Positions 26,127 to 34,502 of a stretch of 64,000 nt of DNA are shown here, piece after piece. A model generated the notes under the pieces. It ran no database searches, was not told the DNA's origin, and saw nothing but the letters and a program-made list of their open reading frames with translations. Source of the DNA: JAQVEM01 sp964610315 (GTDB lineage Bacteria; Actinomycetota; Humimicrobiia; Humimicrobiales; Humimicrobiaceae); the NCBI GenBank assembly GCA_964610315.1, contig CAZSVM010000002.1:1-64000 (forward strand), written 5' to 3'. Positions within the stretch are counted from its first letter, which is position 1. The number at the start of each line of letters is the position of its first letter. The translations under genes were made by a program, and so were the position numbers.

Positions 26127-26988
26127 TTATCTGAAATTAAGATTTATACCATTTTTTCTAGCATATGCTTTAGCAAGTGATATAAACATTGCACCCCTAC
26201 TCCTTTTGATCTTTCCGCTAAGATGTGTATCCTTAATTATGCTCAAAAATATTCTTACCTGCTGTTCTGATATTTTATCAACTATAGTTCAGAACGCTCC
26301 AAGGCTGTGACTATCTTCAAGCTCTTCTGCTATTTCTTTGGCTAGTTGCTCCTTTTCTCTGGACCTGTATCTTTTTAGTCCGTGATATTTCTTCATCTCA
26401 CCTTTAAAGTTCTCCACAGCCTTTCCTCTACTGACCTTATTAACGTTATCTAAATTAGTTTCATTAACGTCAGTATCAATAGGGTGTACTTTCAACACTT
26501 CTAGAAGTGTATTTCCTACACTTCTGAAATTCTAGTAATTCGGGTTTAAGTATATATATTCTATTTGCTTTCCCTTGTCCTAATCTTTTTTCAAAAATCA
26601 AGCCATATTTAGCAAGCCTCTTCTTATATTTAATAATAATCTTGTTAGATATCTCTAAAAGGTCCATAAGCTCTTCTACACTAAAAATTAAATATATATA
26701 ACCTTTTCCATCTTTCCAGTTATTTTTAATTGAAAGATCCAACCTGTCTCTTAATATCGAATACATAAGCTTTGGACCAAGAGGAAGACCTTTATATTTA
26801 GAGTTTTTAAAAAGAGCCTTCGGAACCTGGTAAAACCTCAAAGTCACTTCTTCTTTTTCAGTATAAAATCTATCTGATGGGATTGAATTATATTTTTGGT
26901 TGTTTGCAGAGCTAGTATTGTTGTTGGAAGATATCCCAGGTTTTTTACTTATATTTTCTCTATTATCTTTTAAGTTGCCCCTATTCAT
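26127..26988 (-). pseudogene. RepA_N replication initiator pseudogene
   Basis: A homologue of the intact initiator at 15344. The N-terminal domain is preserved (RFYQVPKALFKNSKYKGLPL, then LMYSILRDRLDLSIKNNW). Around 26476-26500 the frame shifts, and at about 26289 a CGA arginine codon of copy A is TGA here. Beyond it the frame continues colinearly (VDKISEQQVRIFLSIIKDTH) to a stop at 26127. The linker is about 70 residues shorter than in copy A. The ATG at 26988 has an AAAGGG site; the ATG at 27015 is less likely. Confidence 0.82.
26495..26510. repeat. 16-bp dyad in rep pseudogene (origin-like)
   Basis: ACACTTCTAGAAGTGT is a perfect dyad at the position equivalent to CGACTTCTAGAAGTCG in copy A. 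The core CTTCTAGAAG is identical and the flanks changed symmetrically on both arms. A further half-site ACACTTCT lies at 26518-26525. Confidence 0.6.
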
Positions 26989-27023
26989 TATAGGATTCCC
27001 TTTACAAATCTTCATCTAATATA

Positions 27024-27050
27024 AAAAGCCCGGCATTATACCGAGCTTTA
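27024..27050 (-). terminator. Terminator-like hairpin upstream of rep pseudogene
   Basis: The same hairpin as at 16476-16502: AAAAGCCCGG against CCGAGCTTT around the loop CATTATA. The 7-nt loop is identical in both copies. Confidence 0.6.
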
Positions 27051-27053
27051 TAC

Positions 27054-27188
27054 TCAAATAACTTTGATTTTCTTTCTGAAGGTAAGACCTATATTAACTG
27101 GATTACCTTCAGCATTTATTAAATCTTGTACTATATCCTTGGGATTTTTAAGGCATACGCTAGGCGAACCGACTCCGCCATTCGCCCA
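27054..27188 (-). pseudogene. Conserved C-terminal gene tail upstream of rep, copy B
   Basis: About 45 codons read WANGGVGSPSVCLKNPKDI and end LTFRKKIKVI with a TGA at 27054. It is homologous to 16507-16644. Open frame extends upstream about 25 codons to a TAA with no recognisable start. Confidence 0.5.
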
Positions 27189-27370
27189 AAGCAATATTTA
27201 TATACATTAGTTTTTAATTACAATCAAGTCAACTTAATAATTTTATCTTTTTTACTTTTAAATTTAATAGGATTAACCTTATTATTGAAGCTATTATTAT
27301 TTTTTATTTAATAAATTATAACTAGATATGATTAGAAAAACGATGTGATTTTTTACTCTTTTTCCATTTT

Positions 27371-28774
27371 TCAGCGAAAATGAGGTTGTTTTGAAAGAAG
27401 GCTGGGCCAGCTCAGTGGTTCGAATGGCTTGTCTCCTTGAAACTTATTAAGGCTTTGTGAAAACTCGGACTCCTTCAATTTTTTTTGTCCGGAAGCTCCT
27501 CGTTCTCTAACTGTAATAGTCCAGTTTTTTATTTCCTTATCTCCCACCGTTCCTACGAATGGTATCCAATTAACTTCTGCCTCCCGAATTTTGCGACCAA
27601 CAGTTTCTTTGCGGTCATCGATTTCCACTCTTGCCCGCATTTGTGAAGCAATTTCCAGACACCGCGAAAGATGTCTTTCGGCTACAGGTATTAAACGAAC
27701 CTGAACCGGACACAACCAGTAAGGCAGTTTGGTTTTCTCTCCCTTCTTTATTCTCCTTGCTTGCCGTTCCAGAAGAGCATATAGATTGCGGTCTATAGAT
27801 CCGGAGATTGATGTATGCAAAAGTAGAGGATATTGTTGCTTGCCATCTTTATCAATATAATGAATCTCAAACCTTTTGGCATTTTCAACATCAATTTGTA
27901 CTGTAGAAAGAGCTGCTGCTTTCTTTTGCCCGTCTATTACATTAAATTCAAACTTGAGAATAAAATAGAAAAACCTCTCTTTCCAGGTCTCAAACAAAAC
28001 TGGCTGCCCAAAATCTTTAACAATTTCCAGGATGAAGTCTCGATTTTTTTGGAAAAAATCGTCGACAACTCTTATTGCCATAACATGATTGAGCTCGAGA
28101 TCATTCATCCACTTCTTACAAAGAAGATACTGCTGATAAAATTCTTCCTTTGCTTGCCTCACATCGGTACAAAGAGAATGCATATCCGGCATGGTGAATC
28201 CTCTTAAACGCCTCAATCCGGCCAGTTCTCCTGCCTGCTCTCTTCGAAATGAATAATGAGTCAATTCATAAATTCTCACCGGCAGATGGTGGTAGCTTAT
28301 TTTCATGTCATGCATAATCAAATATTGTCCAAAACAAGCAGCAAAACGAAGAAAATATTTCTTATTTCCACTTAGTAAATGATACTGCCGTGCTGGAAAA
28401 CGCTTTAGATAACCTGCCAATTGTGGATGGTTAAAATCATACATGATTGGGCTTTCGACCTGCATAGCACCATAACCTTTTACGATTTCTGAAGCATGGC
28501 TTTCCATAAGACGCTTGATCAAGTGTCCTTTTGGTAACCAACGAAAATTGCCAGAATCAGCAGCTGGTTCGTAATCGACCAGCTCTAATTGTTGCATCAT
28601 TTTTACATGAGCCGGTGCTTCTTTCACTTCCCTTGAACCAGAGATTTCATACAAATAAAAAGTCTTTAGATCCTCACTTCCGGCCCAGTTAAATTCCCCT
28701 GTACTAACAATTGATCCATCGGGTGAAATAATCAACCATTCCGATTTTGGTTCCCCTTTTTGTTTTTCGTTCAT
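27371..28774 (-). CDS. Threonyl-tRNA synthetase-like protein, archaeal-type core without editing domain
   Basis: About 467 residues comprising a linker, the class II catalytic core and an anticodon-binding domain. GNFRWLPKGHLIKRLMESHA is motif 1-like. The core has RFAACFGQYLIMHDM where bacterial enzymes have MNCPGH, then YELTHYSFRREQAGELAGL and LRGFTMPDMHSLC, the pattern of archaeal ThrRS. Probable zinc ligands (Cys of AACFGQ, His of DMHSLC, His of LLLHTSISGS) are all present. The anticodon-binding end has LPYWLCPVQVRLIPVAE and ADVNWIP-like residues. The N-terminal editing domain is absent. I choose the ATG at 28774; an upstream TTG at 28867 would add 31 residues and neither start has a good ribosome site. 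It is probably an auxiliary or resistance-type synthetase, with a second full-length thrS expected elsewhere. Confidence 0.82.
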   Translation of the reverse strand: MNEKQKGEPKSEWLIISPDGSIVSTGEFNWAGSEDLKTFYLYEISGSREVKEAPAHVKMMQQLELVDYEPAADSGNFRWLPKGHLIKRLMESHASEIVKGYGAMQVESPIMYDFNHPQLAGYLKRFPARQYHLLSGNKKYFLRFAACFGQYLIMHDMKISYHHLPVRIYELTHYSFRREQAGELAGLRRLRGFTMPDMHSLCTDVRQAKEEFYQQYLLCKKWMNDLELNHVMAIRVVDDFFQKNRDFILEIVKDFGQPVLFETWKERFFYFILKFEFNVIDGQKKAAALSTVQIDVENAKRFEIHYIDKDGKQQYPLLLHTSISGSIDRNLYALLERQARRIKKGEKTKLPYWLCPVQVRLIPVAERHLSRCLEIASQMRARVEIDDRKETVGRKIREAEVNWIPFVGTVGDKEIKNWTITVRERGASGQKKLKESEFSQSLNKFQGDKPFEPLSWPSLLSKQPHFR

Positions 28775-28965
28775 CTCTATTTCTTCTTTTTTTATTTTCA
28801 ATATTCTCTCTAAAAAATTAGTAACTCTATCAAGTATATAATATTCCTTAATTGTTTTACTTGACAATGCTTAACCCTGGATTTTCTTAAGCTTCATGTT
28901 AACTTACTCATTTTTAATTATTATATTATAAAATTCAAATCCTATTGGAAAGAAAATATTAAGTC

Positions 28966-29172
28966 TCAAGTATCATCTTCTATGATAAAAACTTCATTTA
29001 TACTTGATTTGAGAGCTTTTGCTACCTTGTAAGCCAGCAGGAGTGAAGGATTATATTTACCTTTCTCCAGATAAAGCATTGTCTGCCTGCTGACCCCTAT
29101 CATTTCGGCTAACTCATCCTGAGTTAAATTATACCTCGCCCGGAGTTCCTTGATTCTTGTTCTTAATATCAT
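28966..29172 (-). CDS. Small XRE-family HTH regulator
   Basis: A 68-residue protein that is almost entirely a helix-turn-helix: RIKELRARYNLTQDELAEMI, GVSRQTMLYLEKGKYNPSLL, then a short VFIIEDD tail. Proteins of this size normally sit beside a small membrane protein, as here, 39 nt downstream of it. It probably binds the long inverted repeat in the shared promoter at 29639-29675 as an autorepressor. Confidence 0.85.
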   Translation of the reverse strand: MILRTRIKELRARYNLTQDELAEMIGVSRQTMLYLEKGKYNPSLLLAYKVAKALKSSINEVFIIEDDT

Positions 29173-29211
29173 GTTTAACTTAAATAAACCAGTGCTAATT
29201 TTAATAAAACA

Positions 29212-29607
29212 CTAAGCTTTTTTATAGTAATAAAATATAAATGATGTTATCCAGACAAATAAGCCGGCAGCTATTACTATAAATAATGATTTCGCGTCTG
29301 GCAGGATGTCTATTGTCAATAGAATGTACAAAGTAAAGTAAGTCGCCAGTAGCGCGTTACGTGCGCTTCTGTCTGATATAGCACTCTCTCTTTCATCTTC
29401 CTCGAATCTAGGTTTTACTTTCCGTATATAGATTCTATAAACAATCAGGAACACACCAATCAGCAAAATAATGATTGACACCCATAAATAAACGCTTTCA
29501 GGTAGCTGTGGAAAAAGATTTATGTTAGATAACCTGAATAAATTAGAAAGTGCTATCGCACCGAAAACACCGATCATTATATTTGCCCAGTGATTTAAAT
29601 ACCTCAT
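29212..29607 (-). CDS. Four-TM membrane protein partnered with XRE regulator (DUF2178-like)
   Basis: A 131-residue protein with four hydrophobic segments (about residues 9-25, 40-60, 87-103 and 108-127). A cytoplasmic loop RFEEDERESAISDRSARNAL carries the DERE-type motif seen in small membrane proteins encoded with XRE regulators. It starts behind a purine-rich GGGAGG site. Its function is unknown; a membrane sensor or immunity-type role is possible. Confidence 0.65.
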   Translation of the reverse strand: MRYLNHWANIMIGVFGAIALSNLFRLSNINLFPQLPESVYLWVSIIILLIGVFLIVYRIYIRKVKPRFEEDERESAISDRSARNALLATYFTLYILLTIDILPDAKSLFIVIAAGLFVWITSFIFYYYKKA

Positions 29608-29638
29608 CTATCCTCCCCTCCCCCTGGTGTTGATAATA

Positions 29639-29694
29639 GTAATATATTTATAACAATATGTAATAAATATATTACATTAAATGCAACCCGTCAA
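29639..29694 (-). promoter_or_regulatory. Promoter and 13-bp inverted-repeat operator of the membrane protein/XRE operon
   Basis: On the minus strand TTGACG (29694-29689) and TATATT (29671-29666) are 17 bp apart. GTAATATATTTAT (29639-29651) and ATAAATATATTAC (29663-29675) form a perfect 13-bp inverted repeat separated by 11 bp. The right arm overlaps the -10 box, an ideal repressor arrangement. Confidence 0.75.
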
Positions 29695-29817
29695 GAGCAG
29701 TTTCTACTTATGCTATTTAAAAATTAAAAGCGCGGGTCTTTCTTTTAACTACAAATAATTTTTGATATAATACTTTAAATTTTTCCCAGTGATTATTAAC
29801 TAAAAGGATTTAATGTT

Positions 29818-30600
29818 TTGAGAAAATATTACTTAACTGCCGGCTGGAAGATGAATCTGGGTGTAATTGACAGTATTAATTATGCCCAAAAACTTAAACA
29901 ATATGTAAATTCAATTCCGGATTTAAATAAGAATTTAAAATTAGTGATTTTTACCGACCTTCTTTCCCTGTATTCAGTCTCAAAAGTATTATATAACACC
30001 AGGATGGAAATCGGCTCACCAGACCTTTTCTGGGAAGATTCAGGCGCCTTTACGGGCGAGGTTAGCCCGTTATTTTTAAGTAAAATCGGCTGCAGTAATG
30101 TCTTAATTGGCCATCCCGAAAGAATAATCAACTTAAAGGAAGACAGCCGGATGATAAATAAAAAAGTAAAGGCAGCTTTAAGGAACAATATAACACCCTT
30201 CCTGATTATATCCGAGAAAAGAGGTACCAATAAAGAAAAAGTCCTTTTTCAGGTAAGAGATGATTTTTTAAACTATACGGAAGCATTAAATGCTGAAGAA
30301 ATATCAAAAATAGTTATTATTTATGAACCCCTGTGGGCAATAAATACTACTGAAGCAGCGTCGGCAAATTATATAGTTGAGATGGTCTCTGATTTCAGAA
30401 ATTTTTTAAACAAAGAATTTGGATCTCAATTAGGCGATAATATGGATATCCTCTACGGTGGAGGTGTAAATATAAAGAACTTCAAGTGTATCCTGGAAGT
30501 TGAAAGGCTGAATGGAATAGGTATAGGTAAGGCAAGTCTTGATTTTAATTTCTTTACATCCTGCATCGATGTGGCAAACCATAAACTGAATAAGGAATAA
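29818..30600 (+). CDS. Triosephosphate isomerase homologue with altered active site
   Basis: A 260-residue TIM-fold isomerase. AGWKMN near residue 8-13 corresponds to GNWKMN, so the substrate-binding Asn is Gly while the catalytic Lys (K11) is kept. IGHPERI has the catalytic His (H99) but Pro where Ser is usual. YEPLWAI carries the catalytic Glu (E170) and LYGGGVN replaces YGGSV. Such changes are seen in isomerases for other short sugar phosphates, for example erythrulose-phosphate isomerases. It converges on a FGGY kinase gene with a 9-nt gap, so a role in tetrose or pentose phosphate metabolism is plausible. The start is TTG. Confidence 0.75.
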   Translation: MRKYYLTAGWKMNLGVIDSINYAQKLKQYVNSIPDLNKNLKLVIFTDLLSLYSVSKVLYNTRMEIGSPDLFWEDSGAFTGEVSPLFLSKIGCSNVLIGHPERIINLKEDSRMINKKVKAALRNNITPFLIISEKRGTNKEKVLFQVRDDFLNYTEALNAEEISKIVIIYEPLWAINTTEAASANYIVEMVSDFRNFLNKEFGSQLGDNMDILYGGGVNIKNFKCILEVERLNGIGIGKASLDFNFFTSCIDVANHKLNKE

Positions 30601-30609
30601 TTAAATCAA

Positions 30610-32169
30610 TTAATATTCCAGTTCTTTCTGGAATTCCGAAAGCTCTTTGTTTACATTGTTTCTTGAAAGCACATAGAAGGCCTTCTCAAATATTTTAAAC
30701 GCCCTCTTATATATCTTATGATTTTTTTCGATGGGTTCTATAGTCTGCGCTACTTTGACAATCTGTTCCACTCCTTCCTGGACACTATTAAAATAACCAC
30801 ATCCGAACGCTCCCAAAATTGCTGCACCAATACTTGCACATTCCGATACTTCAGGCCGCTCCACAGGTTTTCCGTAAATATCTGCCTGTATCTGGTTCCA
30901 GAGTTGTGATTTTGCTCCGCCGCCCGAAGCCCTTAAGCAGTAGAATTCTTTTCCCAGAACGTCTTCCATAGCCTCTTTTATCATATTGAGCTCAAAAACT
31001 GCCCCTTCCATTATTGCCCTCATTATATCCTTTTTATCATGCATAAATGAAATGCCCAGAAAACCACCTTTTGCATAATAATCATAATTGGGAGTAGTCT
31101 GTCCCTGAAAAAACGGGAAAAAGATCAAGCCATTGCTGCAGGGAGGACTTTTCGAAGCTTCCCGGTCAATAATTTTAAAAACATCGACTCCTGACTTTTC
31201 GGCAGCTTTATTTTCCAGTGGTGCAAATTTCTGCTGCCACCATTTCAGGGTACCGCCAGCAATGGCCTGCAGGCCTTCCATATCCCACTTACCGGGTATG
31301 CATGAACCTCCAATCACCACTTTTTGTTTTCTATCTTCTTTCCTGGTATCTATATGGGCAATTATTGCTCCTCCTGTTCCCAATATCACTACTGCCATAC
31401 CTTCCTTGATCACTCCTGCACCAATTGCTGTACATTGCTGGTCACCTCCGCCAATAGCAATGGGCATGCCTTCTGCAAATCCTGTTTCCTGTGATACTTT
31501 CCTGGAAATCCTACCAACCATTCTTGCGGGTGTGCCTACCGGCGGAAGTTTATCCATAGGGAGTCCAATTATATCGCATAGCTGCCTGCTCCAATCAAGC
31601 TTATCAATTTCAAGCATTCCGTTCATGGTAAGAGAAGAAGGATCCGTGCTTAGCTCTTCTGCCCCTAATTTATTTAAAAAGTATTCCTGACCGTTAAGAA
31701 TTTTAAATGTTTTTTCAAACAGGTCTTTTTTATTATCGATAAACCATTTTATTTTTGGGTATGCCCAGGCAGTGGAGGGGAAAACTCCTGTGATTTTATG
31801 ATATCGCTTTTTACTGATTTTATTTAATATTAAATCAAGTTCACTATCTCCTCTTGTATCGGCCCAGACAATCGAATTTATAAGTGGTTTAAGATTTTTA
31901 TCAACAGGAATGAATGTGCCCCGCTGACTTGAAATTCCCAGTGATTTTATATTTTTAGCCGGAATATTTGCCCTAGATATTGCTTCTCTGGCTGCTTCAC
32001 ATATTTTTTCCCACATTATGATTACATCCTGCTCGAACCAGCCCGGCCTGGGATGTTCACTGGGATAAATTCTATATGCTCCGGATTTGACTTTTCCTGC
32101 CTGATTTATGATTAATGCTTTTACTCCAGTAGTTCCAATATCCAGACTTGAAAAATAAATTTCTGCCAT
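30610..32169 (-). CDS. FGGY-family carbohydrate kinase (xylulokinase-like)
   Basis: A 519-residue cytoplasmic kinase with both FGGY actin-like lobes. SLDIGTTGVKALIIN at the start is the phosphate 1 loop, ISSQRGTFIPVD near 85 and WADTRGD near 107 mark the sugar site, and GGGDQQCTAIGAG near 240 has the catalytic Asp. LGTGGAI, then RASGGGAKSQLWNQIQADI near 410-430, complete the nucleotide site. The length and motifs resemble xylulokinases more than glycerol kinases. It is the last gene of a leftward catabolic operon (isomerase, epimerase, dehydrogenase) and probably phosphorylates the resulting ketose. The exact sugar is unresolved. Confidence 0.87.
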   Translation of the reverse strand: MAEIYFSSLDIGTTGVKALIINQAGKVKSGAYRIYPSEHPRPGWFEQDVIIMWEKICEAAREAISRANIPAKNIKSLGISSQRGTFIPVDKNLKPLINSIVWADTRGDSELDLILNKISKKRYHKITGVFPSTAWAYPKIKWFIDNKKDLFEKTFKILNGQEYFLNKLGAEELSTDPSSLTMNGMLEIDKLDWSRQLCDIIGLPMDKLPPVGTPARMVGRISRKVSQETGFAEGMPIAIGGGDQQCTAIGAGVIKEGMAVVILGTGGAIIAHIDTRKEDRKQKVVIGGSCIPGKWDMEGLQAIAGGTLKWWQQKFAPLENKAAEKSGVDVFKIIDREASKSPPCSNGLIFFPFFQGQTTPNYDYYAKGGFLGISFMHDKKDIMRAIMEGAVFELNMIKEAMEDVLGKEFYCLRASGGGAKSQLWNQIQADIYGKPVERPEVSECASIGAAILGAFGCGYFNSVQEGVEQIVKVAQTIEPIEKNHKIYKRAFKIFEKAFYVLSRNNVNKELSEFQKELEY

Positions 32170-32210
32170 ATTATTATCCTGAATAAATATTGATTATTGT
32201 CTTTTAATGT

Positions 32211-33047
32211 TTACACTGATTCAAGTAATTTTTTTGTAGTTTCATAACCTTTTCCGATAACCCATTCGGCATCTTTTTCCCAGTATTCCGGCCTGAAAGT
32301 TTCAATGGATATCATTCCATTATAATTAACATCCTTTAAATTCTTAATATAATTCTTTAAATCAATTACCCCTTCCCCGGGAAAACATCTGTGGCAGTGG
32401 TCCAAAACCTCCAGAGGCAGATCCTCGCCGTCATCAAGATGCACAACAAATATCCTGTCCGGTTCAACAATTTTAATATCCTTAAAATCATTTAACTTGT
32501 TATAAAGATGAAGATTGAATGCATCAATAGTCAGGCCGACATCCTCACTGTCAACAGCTTTTACGATATCCCAGGCCTGCCGGATGGTCCTTACACAACA
32601 GCCGGGATTTCCAACCGGCTCGAATCCCAGCCTCATTCCGTAATTTCTTCCAGCCTCTAAGAGTTTCGTTAAGTTTCTTACGGAATCTTCGAAAACTTCG
32701 GTTTCGCTGCGGGTATTGGGCTCTTTTGTAATAGTAGGCACAACTACTATGTAATGGCTGCCTATTTGTTCTCCGATCTCGCAGGCCAGCATGAAATCAT
32801 CCATTATTATTTTCCAGGAATTATCATCACAGAAGTTAACATCGAATAATGCATTAAAAGCATGGGGTTTGATTCTACTGTTTTCGAAGAATGATTTTAA
32901 ATCTTTTACCGAGTGTTTTTTTAGATAACACTTAAGCATATCCAGACGGATTTCAATAAAATCATAACCGATTTTCTCACAGAGAATTAAATCATTTTCG
33001 AGACTGGAACACCCCATGGCAGTTGCTTCATTATAGCTTATTTTCAT
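32211..33047 (-). CDS. Sugar phosphate isomerase/epimerase (xylose isomerase-like TIM barrel)
   Basis: A 278-residue AP_endonuc_2-type barrel. DFIEIRLDMLKCYL is near 30, LGFEPVGNPGCC near 140 (metal-ligand Glu), VGLTIDAFNLHLY near 172 (Asp), FVVHLDDGED near 203 (His) and MISIETFRPEYW near 247 (Glu). The four metal-ligand positions are therefore all filled. This superfamily includes tagatose/psicose 3-epimerases, myo-inosose dehydratases and hydroxypyruvate isomerases. It lies between the Gfo/Idh dehydrogenase and the kinase, as in inositol-like pathways. An AAAGG site precedes the ATG. Confidence 0.85.
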   Translation of the reverse strand: MKISYNEATAMGCSSLENDLILCEKIGYDFIEIRLDMLKCYLKKHSVKDLKSFFENSRIKPHAFNALFDVNFCDDNSWKIIMDDFMLACEIGEQIGSHYIVVVPTITKEPNTRSETEVFEDSVRNLTKLLEAGRNYGMRLGFEPVGNPGCCVRTIRQAWDIVKAVDSEDVGLTIDAFNLHLYNKLNDFKDIKIVEPDRIFVVHLDDGEDLPLEVLDHCHRCFPGEGVIDLKNYIKNLKDVNYNGMISIETFRPEYWEKDAEWVIGKGYETTKKLLESV

Positions 33048-33197
33048 ATCAAAACCTTTCTATCAATAAACACCAAAAAATATCGTAATCTGATTAACTA
33101 ATTACATTCATCATATTTTTAAATAACATTAAAGTAAAAGTTTAATCATATTTCTTTAAATTAATATATATAATATGAATTCCTAAGATAATTATTC

Positions 33198-34397
33198 TTA
33201 ATAGATTACATTCTCTCTTTTGCCCGATTCCGAAGATTTCAGGATAGCGTCACATACGGCAACCGCTCTGTAGCCGTCTTCAAATGTGGCCACCATCGGC
33301 TCAAGTTTTGCGCCATTTATAACCGCGTTAACCATATTATAGGCGGTGTGAACAAGAGTGTTTTCCCAACCTATTATATGCCCATGCGGCCACCAGTTTT
33401 CATAATAAGGGTGATATGTTTCGGTAACGTTTACACAATGAAATCCCCTGGTTTCGGCAGGCTCTTCTTCTTTCCAGTACACCCACAGGTTATTCATATT
33501 TTCCAGATCCCACCAGATACTGCCCTTCTCACCATTGATTTCTATGGTATTAAAATTTTTTCTGCCTGGGCAGAACCTTGACGCCTCAATAGTTCCAATC
33601 GCACCATTTTCAAACTCAACAACCGATGCTACTGCATCATCCACATCGACCTTTTCCTTCTTTTTTGTTTCCTGGTTATATCTTTCATTAATAAATGTTG
33701 CTGCCGTGGCCATAACGCATTTGATTTCACCACATAAAAATCTACCCAGATCTATTATATGCGAACCGAGATCACCCAGTGCACCGCTTCCGCAGCATGC
33801 CTTCTTTAATTTCCATATCATCGGAAAATCAGGATCGGCTATCCATTCCTGCAAATATCTTGCCCGGAAATGGTAAAGTCTGCCAAGCCTGCCACTCATA
33901 ATTAAATTCTTAGCCAGAGCAATAGCGGGCACCATTCTATAATTATAGCCGCATATGTTTTTAACTTTATATTTGGTTACCGCATCCAGCATCTCCCTTG
34001 CTTCCCTGGCATCACGGGCAAGAGGTTTCTCGCAAATAATATTTTTACCTACCCTGGCAGCTTCTATAGACTGTTCTGCATGGAGGAAATTGGGTGTAGC
34101 AATAATAACAATATCAATCCTTTCATCACCTGTAACTTTTTTCCAGTCTGTTGTGTATTCCAAAAATCCATATCTTCTTGCCGCTTCAGCGACACTATCT
34201 TCGGGAATGCCACAGATACTTATCAGGTTGGGAACAGCAGGAGGAGGCCAGAATATATAAGGCATCTGTTTCCATGCATTCGAGTGAGCTTTCCCCATAA
34301 ATGCATGGCCTATAAGACCTACCCCGATTTCAGGAATATCACCTATTGTTTTTCCCTCCGAAGTCATTGACACAAATCCAACTTTTTTTTCTGTCAT
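33198..34397 (-). CDS. Gfo/Idh/MocA-family oxidoreductase
   Basis: About 399 residues. An N-terminal Rossmann fold (VGLIGHAFMGKAHSNAW near 20) is followed by IVIIATPNFLHAEQSIEAA and CEKPLARDAREA, the diagnostic EKP motif with its catalytic Lys. The C-terminal alpha/beta domain begins GYNYRMVPAIALAKNLI and carries GDLGSHIIDLGRFL near 215. The family oxidises or epimerises sugars and inositols with NAD(P). The ATG at 34397 has a GGGGTGAG site; an in-frame TTG at 34421 is less likely. It belongs to the six-gene leftward catabolic operon. Confidence 0.9.
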   Translation of the reverse strand: MTEKKVGFVSMTSEGKTIGDIPEIGVGLIGHAFMGKAHSNAWKQMPYIFWPPPAVPNLISICGIPEDSVAEAARRYGFLEYTTDWKKVTGDERIDIVIIATPNFLHAEQSIEAARVGKNIICEKPLARDAREAREMLDAVTKYKVKNICGYNYRMVPAIALAKNLIMSGRLGRLYHFRARYLQEWIADPDFPMIWKLKKACCGSGALGDLGSHIIDLGRFLCGEIKCVMATAATFINERYNQETKKKEKVDVDDAVASVVEFENGAIGTIEASRFCPGRKNFNTIEINGEKGSIWWDLENMNNLWVYWKEEEPAETRGFHCVNVTETYHPYYENWWPHGHIIGWENTLVHTAYNMVNAVINGAKLEPMVATFEDGYRAVAVCDAILKSSESGKRENVIY

Positions 34398-34502
34398 TTT
34401 CTCACCCCACAAAATAACCAACTTTTAAAATACTTATATTCAGTAACAGCACTTATATTCTTTACTCTATTGAATTGTTTCTTATATGGCTTACGGCTTA
34501 GG

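Larger units (their letters stand above)
25964..27271. repeat. Direct repeat unit B
   Basis: This is the second, more decayed copy of the unit at 15182-16715, in the same orientation. With unit A it brackets 10.8 kb that contains the LacI/alpha-glucoside island. The rep gene here carries a shortened linker, a frameshift and a nonsense codon. Confidence 0.8.

Noticed and set aside
26289..26498. Separate small gene downstream of the rep pseudogene
   Set aside because: It aligns with the linker and C-terminal part of the intact RepA_N protein and is a frameshifted continuation of the same pseudogene.
31133..31690. 185-codon ORF on the plus strand
   Set aside because: It lies wholly antisense to the FGGY kinase gene, has no family motifs, and its open frame follows from the codon bias of the real gene.
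34397..34421. TTG start for the Gfo/Idh/MocA gene
   Set aside because: The ATG at 34397 has a better-spaced GGGGTGAG site and gives the normal short N-terminus before the Rossmann fold.
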